Positions 1 to 10,844 of a DNA stretch of 64,000 nt are shown piece by piece; the stretch's first letter is position 1, and every line of letters begins with the position of its first letter. Origin of the DNA: Dysidea avara. Its lineage: Eukaryota; Porifera; Demospongiae; Dictyoceratida; Dysideidae. Under the pieces are notes generated by a model. The model was not told the origin of the DNA, searched no databases, and saw only the letters and a list, made by a program, of their open reading frames with translations. A program made the translations under genes and the position numbers. The stretch is from assembly GCF_963678975.1 (NCBI RefSeq), contig NC_089276.1, positions 24,163,059 through 24,227,058 of the forward strand, given 5' to 3'.

Positions 1-470
1 AGAATGAGTTGAAACAGGAAAATAATGCCTCAATATGGTTTCATTGGATGAAGAAGACAAGCAGCCTGATTGAAGATAAAAGACAAGACAAGGTGCAGAG
101 GACCTATACTCGTCGGAACCCCAAAAGGCACATCCCACTGGTGAGTTTGTTATTGTGGCATAAAATTGTGGCCATGCGCTGCTTCGTTTGGCCTCTAGCC
201 TTGTGACTGTGGTCAGTGAGTGAGGCAGTGAGACTAAAATTCGAGTTTTGCCAATTTTTAAAAAATTCTATATCCAGCCACTTGTAAGTGTTTTGTTATA
301 TTTAATGCCACTTTATATATTATATGGACTAGTACTATTCCGTACAGGTAATTTACATCACGTAAAATGTCTCTAGGATGATTTTTAAAGGCAGAATTTT
401 GGGTGGTGCACAAAAGTTTCTAGGCGATCCCTACTTAAACGGTACTACCATACTGTTTGATTATGTATTA
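1..470 (+). repeat. Exon-like dispersed repeat, copy A
   Basis: This block reappears in inverted orientation at 6915-7350 and partly at 60578-60790. It opens with a short reading frame containing KTSSLIEDKR and YTRRNPKRHIPL, followed at once by GTGAGT, which looks like a splice donor. The non-coding part downstream (a 'gatgatttttaaaggc' stretch and 'ctaggYgat') is shared with the inverted copy too. It may be a captured exon inside a mobile repeat, or the end of an unrecognised element. The left edge is cut by the window. Confidence 0.6.
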
Positions 471-683
471 TGTGACCAGATTTGCGAAAAGGGGTCTTTC
501 ACACACATCCAATTCCATGAACTTGAGAGACCATAACTTGCCATTCAAGTAACATATAAGCCAGCAATTTTCTCCAGTTATTAACCTATGTTGGTGCTCA
601 CTTCTGACCAAATTTCACGTCAATAGCCTTTTCCAATCTGAAGTTAAAAATCTTCAAAGTTGGTATATTGGACACATATGTAT
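471..683. mobile_element. TGTGACYGG-type MITE, right end lost
   Basis: The left terminus TGTGACCAGATTTGCGAAAA follows a TA and matches the termini of the elements at 33658-33891 and 38088-38343. The interior (acacacatccaatt and 'tcaaagttggtatattgg') aligns with 33658-33891. The right inverted terminus is missing here, so this is a truncated copy. TA duplication would fit the Tc1/mariner superfamily, which is inference. Confidence 0.55.
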
Positions 684-846
684 AATAGAAAGGATGTGTT
701 ATGTAGGCTCCATCCTATTCATATATGCATAGTTTATACTGGCAAATACATAGCAAATTTTAACAATAGAACAAAAGAATGGGGTGTATACATGAATGTA
801 CCAACTGCACATCTATCATCACAGTTAAAGCTCTGTATGATAGACA

Positions 847-1152
847 CAGGGGCGGATCCAGAGTTTCGAAAGAGGGGGGGGGCACCTTTCTGAAAAACAG
901 TTGAAGACCAAAAAAAAAAAAAGGTCACAACAATAATAGCTAGTTATCCTTACCAACTATATCACATCTGTTATGTAAAATAAAATCCTATTTGTAGCTT
1001 CATAGGTAAGCTACACTGCCTCATGAACATTGTGACTGCTTTATTAGAGTAATTGACTGCTCTATTAGAGTATCTCGATCTTGTATGCAATTTCTTGAAG
1101 GGGGGGGGGGGGGGGCATTTGCCCCAAATGCCCCATCCTGGATCCGCCACTG
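847..1152. mobile_element. 306-bp MITE, CAGGGGCGGATCCAG termini, 5-bp TSD AGACA
   Basis: Left end CAGGGGCGGATCCAG and right end CTGGATCCGCCACTG are inverted copies with G/C homopolymer runs just inside. AGACA lies directly outside both ends (842-846 and 1153-1157), a clean 5-bp target duplication. The interior has no coding capacity and carries two units of the TCTATTAGAGT motif at 1032-1080. Related elements are at 9146-10368 and 62709-62987. Confidence 0.75.
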
Positions 1153-1157
1153 AGACA

Positions 1158-2129
1158 ATAGACGGCATGAATGAACTATAGAAATCATAGAGTTATTAAA
1201 GTGCATTTATGATAAAACGCACAACACAGTGTAATATGAAGTCAGAACATCATCAACCAATGTCACGCTTTCACAACTTGGCTCATCCTGAAACCTATAT
1301 CTATACACACAAACATGCTAACAATCTTACCACTGTCCCTTACCCCCCCCCTACCACCACCATGATATGGTTGTATCTGTAGAAGATTGAATAATTTATA
1401 GCTAGTCAAAATGACCTTAGAGCACGATAACTAGATTATACCATTGCTGTAATATACATCTATGTATATTAAGATAAAACTGATTCTGGAGTTCTAGGAA
1501 GAAGTGAACACTGCACTTGCTGATGTACATACATATCAGGCAACCCTTGCAATGGGAATTAAGAGAGTGCTCATATTGTATAACGATTGGCAATAATCTT
1601 GTATCATTTAATTTTGTGCAATGAACACACATATTACAATTAATTCTGGAGGGCCACATGCATTGGCTGTATATATGTAACTTTTGCATACATCACAATT
1701 TGCTAACTGGAGTTTAAAAAGTCCTTTCTTTTTAGGCTGCATGTATATTTCTCCACGTATTTGTCTGGTGGAACCTCGTATGTAGAATTGTTCATTAAAA
1801 TGTCTATAGTACTTCATACTTTTACTTTAAAAACCAGCTAGTTCCTATACTAGATACATGCAGGGGCAAGGGAATTGTTATAGCTAGCATACAGGTGAAC
1901 GACAATAATTATTGTTATTGTAGCAAGAGAAGTGAAAATGTAAACATGCCAAAATCATTTGGCAGGGGTGAATACTATAGAAACTACTAACAGTGAAAGT
2001 AAAGTATGATCAAGTAATACAGCACATAATATGTATAATTATTTGAACATGCACAACAAATAATATACTGCATATACATGTTATACATTGCATTAAGTTA
2101 ACAAAAATAAACTACAGCAACTCCCAAAA
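1158..2129. other. Intergenic, no gene seen
   Basis: AT-rich unique-looking sequence. The reading frames present are short, lack domains, and have no paired splice sites I could support. Confidence 0.5.
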
Positions 2130-3240
2130 TTTAGCTCTCTGCAAGGTAATTTGTTTGTAGTTGAACACTCTGCAGGGTAACATTTCTTTAGCTAATCTCT
2201 CTACAGGGTGACCTGAACTCTCTACAGGGTGATTTGTTTGCAGCTGATCTCTCTAGGGTGATTTGTGTGTAGCTGAATTCTGTATAGGGTCTCTCTACAG
2301 AGTATTTGTTTGTAGCTAAACTCTCTACATGGTGACTTGATTCTAGCTGATCTTTCTACAGGGTGACTTATTTCTAGCTGATGTCTCTACAGGGTAACTT
2401 TTTATAGTTGATCTATCTACAGCATGATTTGCCTGTAGCTGATCTCTCTACAGCAAGATTTTTTTTGTACTGTAGCTGAACTCTCTACGTATACAAGGTG
2501 ACTTGTTCAAAGTTGAACTCTCTACAGGGTAACTAAAGTGTAGTTGAATGGGTGACTTGTTTCTAACCTCTCTCTCTACGGGTGACTTGTTAATTGTTTG
2601 TAGATGAACTCTCTACAGGGTGATTGTATGCAGCCAAACTCTGGGTGACTTGTTTCTAGCTGATCTCTCTACAGGGTGACTTGTTTCTAGCTGATCTCTC
2701 TATAGGGTGGTAGCTGCATTCTACAGGGTAACTTGTTTCTAACTAATCTAACAGGGTAATTTGTTTGTAGCTGAACTCTCTTCAGGGTGACTGGCTTCTA
2801 GCTGATCTCTCTACAAGGTGACTTATTTCTAGCTGATCTCTCCACAGGGTGATTTGCTTGTAGCTGAACTCTACATAGAGTAACTTGTTTCTAGCTAATC
2901 TCTCTACAGGGCTACCTGTTTTTAGTTGATCTCTCTACAGGGTGATTTGCTTGTAACTGATCTTTCTACAGGGTGAGTTGTTTCTATCTGATATCACTAG
3001 GGTGATTTGTTTGTAGCTGAACTCTTTACAGGGTGACTTGTTTGTAACTGATCTCTCTACAAGGTGAGTTTTTCTAGCTGAACTCTCTACAGGGTAATTT
3101 GTTTTCAGCTGATCTCTCTGCAGGGTGACTTAATTAATTGCTTGTAGCTGAACTCTGTACAAGGTGATTTGTTTGTGGCTGAACTCTCTACAGGGTGAAT
3201 TGGTTTCAAGCTGATCTCCCTACAGGGTAACTTGTAATGG
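2130..3240. repeat. 31-bp minisatellite array
   Basis: About 1.1 kb is built from a degenerate 31-bp unit close to CTCTACAGGGTGACTTGTTT plus CTAGCTGATCT, roughly 35 copies. Units vary at fixed places (gAACTC versus gATCTC, TTGTAGCTG versus TTCTAGCTG), and these variants are interleaved along the array. Some units are shortened, for example around 2550 and 2700. No open frame runs through it. Just past the right edge (3270-3360) lie copies of the TCTATTAGAGT motif. Confidence 0.9.
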
Positions 3241-3359
3241 TCTGAATTGCTAGAGCCATTTATTTATAGCTGCATGGTGACTGTTCTATTCGAGTATCTC
3301 AGCAGCTGAATGCTCTATTAGGGTGACTGTTCTATATTATCTCAATCTCGCTTTTGCTA

Positions 3360-4500
3360 CAAGTAGTTCGTTTTATAATCATAACTAAGTGGTTTGTAAT
3401 CCGATTCTTCAGTACTACTGCAAGTAGTTTTACAATGATTATTCCAGCTGCATACCAATTCTCAGCTCATTGCTCTAAGCGGTTTTCCTGGTAGGAGTAA
3501 ATACTAATAGTTTTTTTTTCATAAAATTCGATCGCGTAATGTGCCTATCAATGTAATGCCCAACTATCATTTACGGGCTGAGGGTGGGGGAAACTCGGGG
3601 ATGGTGGGGAATCAATCGCCAAATTTCCCAGACATGTATGTCTTCACTAAGAAATTTACTGAAGCAAAGGTGTGTGCCTTTAGAAAGGAGTTTCTCAGAT
3701 GATAGCTATAGCTACTAGAATCCACTCGAACACACTCACAACCCGAATCTCTTGACCAACGCCTGAACGCCACATAAATCATACAAATCCCCTCCTAGCC
3801 CCACTATCCCCAGGGTTTGCTAGTTGAGACTGGGTCAGGGTTTGTATCGCCAATACTTTCCCAGTAGGTGGCAAATAGTAATTTTCTGTGATGTAAATCC
3901 CCACCTTTTACCTCAGCCCGTATCCCTGGTAGTTGGGGATTACATTGATAGGTGCATAATTGTGACACAGGTTGGGATTTGGGTCATATCTTGATGGCCT
4001 TTATCTGGATTCCTTTCAAGCCACAAAAAGGCACTCCTACAATGACTACTCCATCTACATAGCAATTTTCAGCTTATTTCTTCAAGCGGTTTACCCTGTG
4101 GGCGTGACAATTTGATCTTATTTTATGCGAATAATAGGTCATAGCTCCATGAATGTTTATCGGATTCCTACCAAACTTGGTACTGAGATCCGCTGTAATT
4201 AGCCCTTTAAGTGGGCCAAATTTCAGCCCGATTGAAGCATGAATTGGTGTTTTATGGCAGATTTTGCAAATTGTGCGAAAAGAAAAATAAACGAAGAAAA
4301 TCAAAACGAAATTTTGGCCGCTCGTATCTCGGAAATGGCTGGAGCGATTTTTTTTTCAAATTTGGTATGTAGGCTACCCTACCTGGCCAGCACTTCTGTA
4401 GCAAATTTGGTTCCAATCGGATAAGGAATCACAGAGCTACATATGTGTGAAAATCGAATATGCTCACGGTGTGGCGCGCCGGCTTCTTGGGCCACACGAC
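3360..4500. repeat. Composite repeat interrupted by a TIR element
   Basis: A segment near 3421-3495 (tacaatgattattccagctgc, gcggttttcc) is repeated in diverged form at 4034-4110 (acaatgactactccatctac, gcggtttaccc), on either side of the element at 3541-3956. Sequence 4300-4500 ends in a short GC-rich palindrome around 4472-4500 (GTGTGGCGCGCC and GGGCCACAC). No coding potential is seen. Confidence 0.5.
3541..3956. mobile_element. 416-bp inverted-repeat element
   Basis: Left end GTGCCTATCAATGTAATGCC and the reverse complement of the right end, gcacctatcaatgtaatccc, are terminal inverted repeats that stay similar for about 45 bp through 'acgggctgagg'. The interior encodes nothing recognisable. 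The target duplication is not clear, so the family is unassigned. Confidence 0.65.
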
Positions 4501-5987
4501 ACACTCTTGATTGAAGCTTTACGGCAGTGGCCAGCACTCAAAGTTGACCAACTCTATACTGTACTGATGCATCTTACATTTCCGTCGAAATGAGTCCAAA
4601 CTGACGAATGGGTATCTTGATGTCATCAGAGAGTCACTGCGAGACTAACACAAGTACAGTTACATGAGTTAAACACTGAAAATACCTCGGAAAATACTCA
4701 CCTGAGTTTTTTAAGCATACGTACTAATCACGTGCGACAGTGGTTTTAAATCACGTGCACAGGATTTCGACCAGGCTGCCAAGTATCGTGTTTCCCCGCT
4801 CAGTTTAAAGTTTATACTTTATAGCTCACAGTTTATAGTTTAAAGAATTTTAATGACGAGTGTTCTATTAGAGTAGTTGACAGTTCTATTAGAGTATTTT
4901 GATGTTTAGCAGCTTTTAAATAGTTTTATCCCCTCCTGTTGATTCCTAGAAGAGACTAGCTCTTCTCTTCTCACTCTTTCCATGTTTTCATTTCCCACGA
5001 ATGCTTTAGATGCAACTGCAACTGTGCCCCCCATGCACCCCCTAAATCGGACCTTGCATATGTACATACGTATATACACCAAGAATGCAGCCGGAAAAAA
5101 TTTAAAGCCATAACTGCTCTGTTAAGGATAATGTGCCAGCTCTATTAATTTTAGTCCGGCTCTGGATACTGATAAATTAAATAATGGTGTCTCCTGGTGT
5201 TACCCCTTCAGTCACAGAGAAAATAGTGTCAGTGAATTCGACTGACACTTGACATCATTTCTGGACATCAATTTTACCATCCAATGAAAGAACACCAGTA
5301 TAAGAACAGGATTTTACTATCATCTCACCAAGATTTTCCTACTTAGCAAATGAATACCCTGATATTGATGAAATGCTCTACTCCACTGATCAGCTACTAT
5401 GTGTGAATGCAATGAATTACACCACAGGTATGGGCATGTCTTTGCCATTTAATAATCAGTCTGAAAACTGGCTCCGATTTCTGACATCAACCCAGTTTTC
5501 ATTACTGTAGTTACCTGTGCCTCCCCGACAACTCCATATCCTACTTCATGGCCATTCTCCAGACTATAATGTTATATAGTTTCTTATGAATGTATTGTAA
5601 TGTAAATTATTGTATTAACAAGATGGAAGTACATAGCTAAACAACATGTTAACTTCTAATGAAGCAACCTGAAAAAATGGATTAGTGTAATGGGAACAGT
5701 CACCAATGTTTTGCACATCCAGGTTTAACTCTGAGGCATGATAATTGTGGCTACTGTATAGCTTGTTACCTAGTTGCACTATGTGGTAGCAAAAATCACT
5801 CATATATATAGGCATTGTTGAATTTTATCATCTAAAAGAATAACGATGCAACAGAGATGTATATGCATGCATCACAAAGACAGAGTAAATGAGTCCATTT
5901 GCTACTAAAGTTATGGTAAGTGTTCACTTAAGTGATAGCAAATTATTCTCTATATAAACAATTTCTTTGAAGTTAAAACTGACCACA
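4501..5987. other. Intergenic, no gene seen
   Basis: Contains a paired TCTATTAGAGT motif at about 4858-4905. Otherwise there are short frames only, with no domain and no supported splice structure. Confidence 0.45.
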
Positions 5988-6240
5988 TTATGTAAACAAC
6001 ACGCTGAACATGGCCTCTTGCTCTGATAAAACATGATTTCTACTTTCTATATGCTGCAGGCCAAGGGGCAGACATAAGTAGTATAGAGAAGTATTTGATT
6101 TGATGAGAACATTTACACAAGTTATGTTGTAGGAAACCTCTTGCAGAATTTGCTTTGGCTTAACATGTTTAGTCCAGTTTAAATGTTTGTCACAATTGTC
6201 AACGCCCAGATACTTCGCATGAATAACTAAGGATATTCTA
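5988..6240 (-). pseudogene. LINE reverse transcriptase C-terminal fragment
   Basis: The minus-strand frame contains AKYLGVDNCDKHLNWTKHV, which matches the 'KYLGV-x-D-x-HLNW-x-x-HV' block found after the catalytic core of non-LTR retrotransposon reverse transcriptases (CR1/Jockey-like polymerases). Only about 85 residues are legible, with no flanking RT core in frame. It may be part of the same decayed element as the endonuclease fragment at 7830-8165, since both lie on the minus strand in the expected order. Sequence between them is occupied by another repeat (6915-7350). Confidence 0.55.
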
Positions 6241-6914
6241 GCTGATAGAGCAGTCACTCTAATATAGCAGTCAAGCATTTTTTTTTTATTATGGACAGTA
6301 TAACATGTGTACAGACATACATAAACACAGTTAATAGGGTGGTGGCCTTTATCAATATCCACTAATGTTCTATATAGAATTATATTACCTAATGAAATAA
6401 ACTGCAGCCGAAATCATTCATATATTTAATTTCTGAAGGTCTGATTCCTGGTTAGCTTGTGTTTAGTAAAAGATTTTAATACTATAGCTCGTTTAAGATC
6501 CTGATACCTTAAGACGTAGAGCAGTAACCCTAATAATTATTTAAATAAATGTTGTTCTGATAAGCCACTCAGTGATGTCACCTTGAGGTCTTATTTCTTT
6601 AAATTTCCTGGAAGCCCTCAGGCCCCATCCCAGGTTGGCATGCTTTTCAAACAGGCTATTGTTTGTAATGAATCGATTGATTGCAACTTATGATAAGAAT
6701 TGGTTTGTTCCAAATTCTTATGGTTTTTAAAACACTTTTCAAAATTATACTTGAAAGGAATTGAAACACTAAATATTTTGATTTTAGAAGGAAGTGTTTC
6801 CAAGCATTTAAATTAAGAGTTAGTCTCATGTCTGTACACGTTGATACATGTTGTCAACATGGTTGCATGGAGTACAGAGTACTGTACATGGGCATGAAAC
6901 TACAGTGTTTATAT

Positions 6915-7350
6915 GCAATAAATAATCAAATGTACAGTATGGTACGTAGTACAGGTAAAGTAGGAATCACCTAGAAAATTCCGTGCGCCGCCCAAAACCC
7001 CGCCTTTAAAAATCATCCCAGAGACATTTTGCGTGAATAATACATAATACATAACAAAACACTTACAGGTGGCCAAATATAGTATTTTTTTTAAATTTCC
7101 AAAACTCAAATTTTAGTCTCACTGCCTCACTGCCTGATCACAGTCGCAAGGCTAGAGGCCAAACAAAGCAGCACACGGTCACCATTTTATGCCACAACAA
7201 CAAACTCACCAGTGGGATGTGCCTTTTGGGGTTCCGACGAGTATAGGCCCTCTGCGCCTTGTCTTTTCTTTTATCTTCAATCAGGCTGCTTGTCTTCTTC
7301 TTCATCCAACAAAACCATATTGAGGCATTAATTTTCCATATCAACACTTT
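6915..7350 (-). repeat. Exon-like dispersed repeat, copy B (inverted)
   Basis: Reverse complement of the block at 1-470. Its frame contains KKTSSLIEDKRKDKAQRAYT and RRNPKRHIPL before the same GTGAGT. The non-coding downstream part is also shared, including the 'gggatgatttttaaaggcgg' stretch. Copies A and B form an inverted pair about 6.4 kb apart. Differences between them are scattered substitutions, so the duplication is not very recent. Confidence 0.65.
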
Positions 7351-7829
7351 CTTTCAGCAGCATAATACAGATGCCACAAAATTATTTCAGAACTGGATTT
7401 CAGAAGTCAGAAGCACTTCATAGGCTTGCCTTGAAGATGTTATGAGCTGTTGTAGGTTATCCTCAGCTGATTTCAGAGTAGATTTACTGTGTTCGGTCTG
7501 TTAGATTATGTTTAACCTTTTTGTGTATTGTGTGTAGATAGTGTCGCCGGTATTTCCGGAGTAAACCATTGGGGCCTGTTGGGTGGACATTGTTGTTTCT
7601 TTGGGATGTACATGTCCATAGGTTGATGTAATAGGTCCTTCAGCCTTGCCCAAGCAATCTCAATGATATCAGAATAGAAAATAGCACCACTGTTATACTG
7701 TTATTTAATGCAATGAATCGACTATTCAAGTTGTATGTAAGTTGCTTTCCATTTATAGAGTTATGATGGTGAACAGAAACACATATTGAAAATGTTAATT
7801 ATAAAATGGTCAGATTCTAGTGGAAAATC

Positions 7830-8165
7830 AGCAAGAGGGTGAACACAACTAAATCGTTGATTAAGTCAGTATCACCGGTGATTACTAGATCCAAAATATT
7901 TCCATGGATGTGTGTGGGCACATTAACATGCTGGAACAAGTTGTGATCAATTATAAGGTCACAAAAGTAGTCAGATCTGGCAGTAGTAGTGGCAAAAGTT
8001 TGCAAAAGTTTGCCAATCTACATCTGAAGTGTTAAAATCACCCAGTAGAATAACATCCCTGAGCAACTTAATGTCATGATATAGGAGTAAAGGTCTTGAA
8101 CATACTCAATTTTATAATTGGATGGCAAATAGACAGCATGCACAGATCTAGGTGGGCTAATAGCG
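7830..8165 (-). pseudogene. LINE apurinic-like endonuclease fragment
   Basis: Minus-strand sequence encodes LLGDFNTSDVDW, the GDFN motif of exonuclease-endonuclease-phosphatase domains, then, after a small frame break, LFQHVNVPTHIHGNILDLV and ITGDTDLIND. This order (GDFN, then 'PTR/H..NILDLV') is typical of the endonuclease of non-LTR retrotransposons. Frames are broken, so it is a dead fragment. An RT fragment of similar polarity lies at 5988-6240. Confidence 0.6.
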
Positions 8166-8345
8166 ATAGAGTACAGAGACCACACCTATTAACAGTCTAG
8201 TTCTTTACTTAACAGTAAACAAGATCACCTCACTCATAGATCCTTTACACCAATTTATGCTTCACTCCTTATTGGTCTAGCTAGCTGTCTGACTTGAGAT
8301 ATACTCTAATACAACAGTCACTCTAATACAACAGTCATATATGAT
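8160..8345. repeat. Dispersed repeat with TCTATTAGAGT pair
   Basis: Similar in order and sequence to 47780-48010: 'gagaccacRcctMttaacaRtcta', a low-similarity middle, then GAGATAyACTCTAATACARC and CAGTCACTCTAATAnAACAG. It ends with two inverted units of the motif that recurs across the window. Confidence 0.55.
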
Positions 8346-8648
8346 AGAACAGTTACAAGTTACATTGTTCTGGTAGACATACTTTTATAAGAAAAAGAAG
8401 CAAGCACAATATAATCAGTATAATTATTACATTATTGTTCTAAAGTGCCCCTCAGCAACAGCAAGGTCGACAGCTGCATGGAGGCCCATAGGGACACTTG
8501 GATCTAGAACGCTATTCACTGAGCAAATGGGCAAGATGTTTATAAGTGATATAGTATCTGCCTTCCCCATACCTAAAGATGTGGAAATACAAGTGGACTA
8601 ATACAAGTTACATTGTAGTTAGCTGTGCCAAAATGAAAAACTAAACAA

Positions 8649-8907
8649 ACTAGTATTTAAATTTAAAAATGAAGTAGGGATCTATGCAATAAAAAGCAGT
8701 GAAACAAGAGATGAATGATGGTGTTACAGCATATAGCTCAGTGGGAAAGTCCCTACTTTGGCACATTAGCTATTATTATTTTGTTCAATGCCAAAGTAGG
8801 GACTTCCCACTGAGCTATGCTGTAACACTATCATTTATCTCTTGTTTCACTACTTTTTATTGCATAGATAGATCCCTACCTCATTTTTAAATTTGCAATC
8901 TAGTAGT
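8649..8907. mobile_element. Long foldback element, arms over 100 bp
   Basis: Two arms (8649-8763 and 8789-8907) are near-perfect inverted copies: 'tgaaacaagagatgaatgat', 'cagcatatagctcagtggga' and 'agtccctactttggca' all recur on the opposite strand, with a loop of about 25 bp. The arms include TAGCTCAGTGGG, which fits a tRNA A-box, but no B-box is present. Weaker relatives occur at 46403-46495 and 57714-57880. The transcript would form a long hairpin. A foldback or MITE origin is likely. Confidence 0.8.
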
Positions 8908-9145
8908 TAGTTATTACATTGTGGCATGTTTCAGTAGGGGTTTCCTGGGGTTCTAGAAATGCTCTCTGAAATTTTAACTTGCTGACTTACAGCAAGATAT
9001 TGGTGGCACACTGGCACACATGACAGAATAAATGGGATACAGATGGGGTGGTATGGGAGCTGTCCCACTGGTTTGCATCTGTAATTTGCTACCAAATTTG
9101 GAAACAACCTTGGAAAATCCTAGCCTCCTGTTATCTATACAATAT

Positions 9146-10368
9146 CAAGGGCAGATCTAGGATTTCTAAAAGGGGGGGGGGGGGGGGGCTAACTTGAAGT
9201 ATATGTATATGTGTTGTGGTGTGCAAAGCACACCGGCCAGCATGCATGCAAAACATGCTGAAGCTAGGGAGGTCTGGGGGCATGCCCTCCCAGGAAAAAT
9301 TTGAACAATATCATGCCAAAATACTGCTATTTGGTAACATTTCAACATAAAATCCTTACTGTTTGTAAGCATTTCAGTGTCCTTTTGATTATATCATTGT
9401 CCTACCTATATGTATTGTTGGAAATTGTAAGAGGGTAGATTTTCTGGGGGCATGCCCTGCAGAAAAATTTTGAAAATTGATGCCAAAATACTGCAATTTG
9501 GTAGCATTTCAGCATGAAATCCTTAATATTTCAGTGTCCTTTGTTACCTTTTAACTATACCTGCAGTTGTTGAAATTTTGGACAATGTAAGAGGGTGCAT
9601 CAGTTTAAACAAATGCTACAGGATAATAGATTTCCCTTTATCTGTCTTAGCTTCGTAGAACTGAAATAGACTTGGCTGTTACTCCAAAGGTATAGGGGAA
9701 GCAAAGTTATCTAGAAATTAATGTTATTGTAGCCAATTAGGTGAAAGTAATTTAGAAGTATTTATAGTCATTAACTGCACCTTAGATAGCACAAAGACTA
9801 TCATAAGGGTCTACAGTAGCATGAACAGCCCTACTGGAAAAATTTGAGATTTGAATGATTTGAGATTGAATCTGAGAGCACTTTCAGTGGTGCATATGTA
9901 CTTGAAGTAATTCTATTCATACAGCAAGTACGACTATCACTTATAAGATACTATACAAGTATATAGAGGTATCAGCTAATGAAGGCTTTTGAACTAGACT
10001 ATTGCACTTCACAATGTGTAGATACATCTTTTAATGCAGACAGATTTTGGACAATTTCCATCAGTAGCAAAGCCAACTTAATGTGTCTTCTGAATGTTCT
10101 ATTAGAGTAGTTAGGTGACTGCTCTATTAGAGTATCTCGATCTCATGCTCTGCTAGTGCTGATTCAGTCCCATTGTTGTATAATCTTTAACACAAATCAC
10201 GAGTCCAGTGATAATGCCTTGGAAAGATAGTTCTAAGGTGGGTTTATGTGTATATGTGTTATTAGTGACACTATTATATGCTAAGACAGAAAAAGTTCAT
10301 TGTGATCCTTTCATATTGAGTTGAAAAGTGAAGGGGGGGCTTCAGCCCCCCCCCTGGATCCGCCCCTG
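9146..10368. mobile_element. 1.2-kb relative of the CAGGGGCGGATCCAG family
   Basis: Left end CAAGGGCAGATCTAG with a G-run, and right end CCCCCCTGGATCCGCCCCTG, match the family at 847-1152. Flanks AATAT (9141-9145) and AACAT (10369-10373) agree at four of five bases. Inside, a block of about 100 bp is duplicated (about 9275-9400 and 9447-9545: 'ggggcatgccct', 'atgccaaaatactgc', 'atttcagtgtcctt'). A TCTATTAGAGT pair sits at 10092-10142. No transposase is legible. Confidence 0.55.
10092..10142 (+). repeat. Clear pair of the TGACTGYTCTATTAGAGTA motif
   Basis: Two units in direct orientation (GAATGTTCTATTAGAGTA and TGACTGCTCTATTAGAGTAT) end in 'ctcgatct'. The core CTCTATTAGAG is itself an inverted repeat around a central T. 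Other sites are near 1032, 3277, 4858, 18415, 48170 and 59005 (plus) and near 6240, 8300, 44970 and 47955 (minus). Confidence 0.7.
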
Positions 10369-10798
10369 AACATTGAAATTAACAAGCACAAGAATAATAA
10401 TGTATTACATACTACATAGACTATACAATATACAACACAAGGAACCACCAGAGGGTTGCTTTGTAATGAAGAATGCTTTCTAAGATGGATTTTATCATAT
10501 GTTCCATGAACCATGCAATATCATGGTTTGTGGTAATTAATACATTTTTTGTATGGATTATTATGTGTTTAGTGACATATATCATACACTATGATAGTAG
10601 TGTCATACACTACGATAGTAGTGTATAGTAGGGACCACAAAAGAGTAGGCGTGGCCCACAAAATAAAATCACCCAAAAAACTGCCTCAGTTTTCCCTGAT
10701 GACGATGAGGCAGTATTGGTTAGGTAAAACTAAGCCCAAACAAGCTTTCAGATCGACCCGAAACACTTCCAACAAGTTGCTACGGAATTTAAAAATAA

Positions 10799-10804
10799 TT
10801 TATT
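10799..10804 (-). promoter_or_regulatory. Poly(A) signal AATAAA
   Basis: Minus-strand AATAAA lies 40 bp downstream of the stop of the gene at 10845-11207, a normal distance for an animal transcript. It is the main support for that gene being real. Confidence 0.45.
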
Positions 10805-10844
10805 TAACAGAATTTTCAACTGGGTGTAGTCAGGCTTGATTTTT

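Noticed and set aside
2130-3240. CRISPR array
   Set aside because: Units are contiguous and degenerate with no unique spacers, and the context is eukaryotic. It is a minisatellite.
6618-6803. Short minus-strand frame as a gene
   Set aside because: Only 61 codons, no domain, and it lies among repeat remnants.
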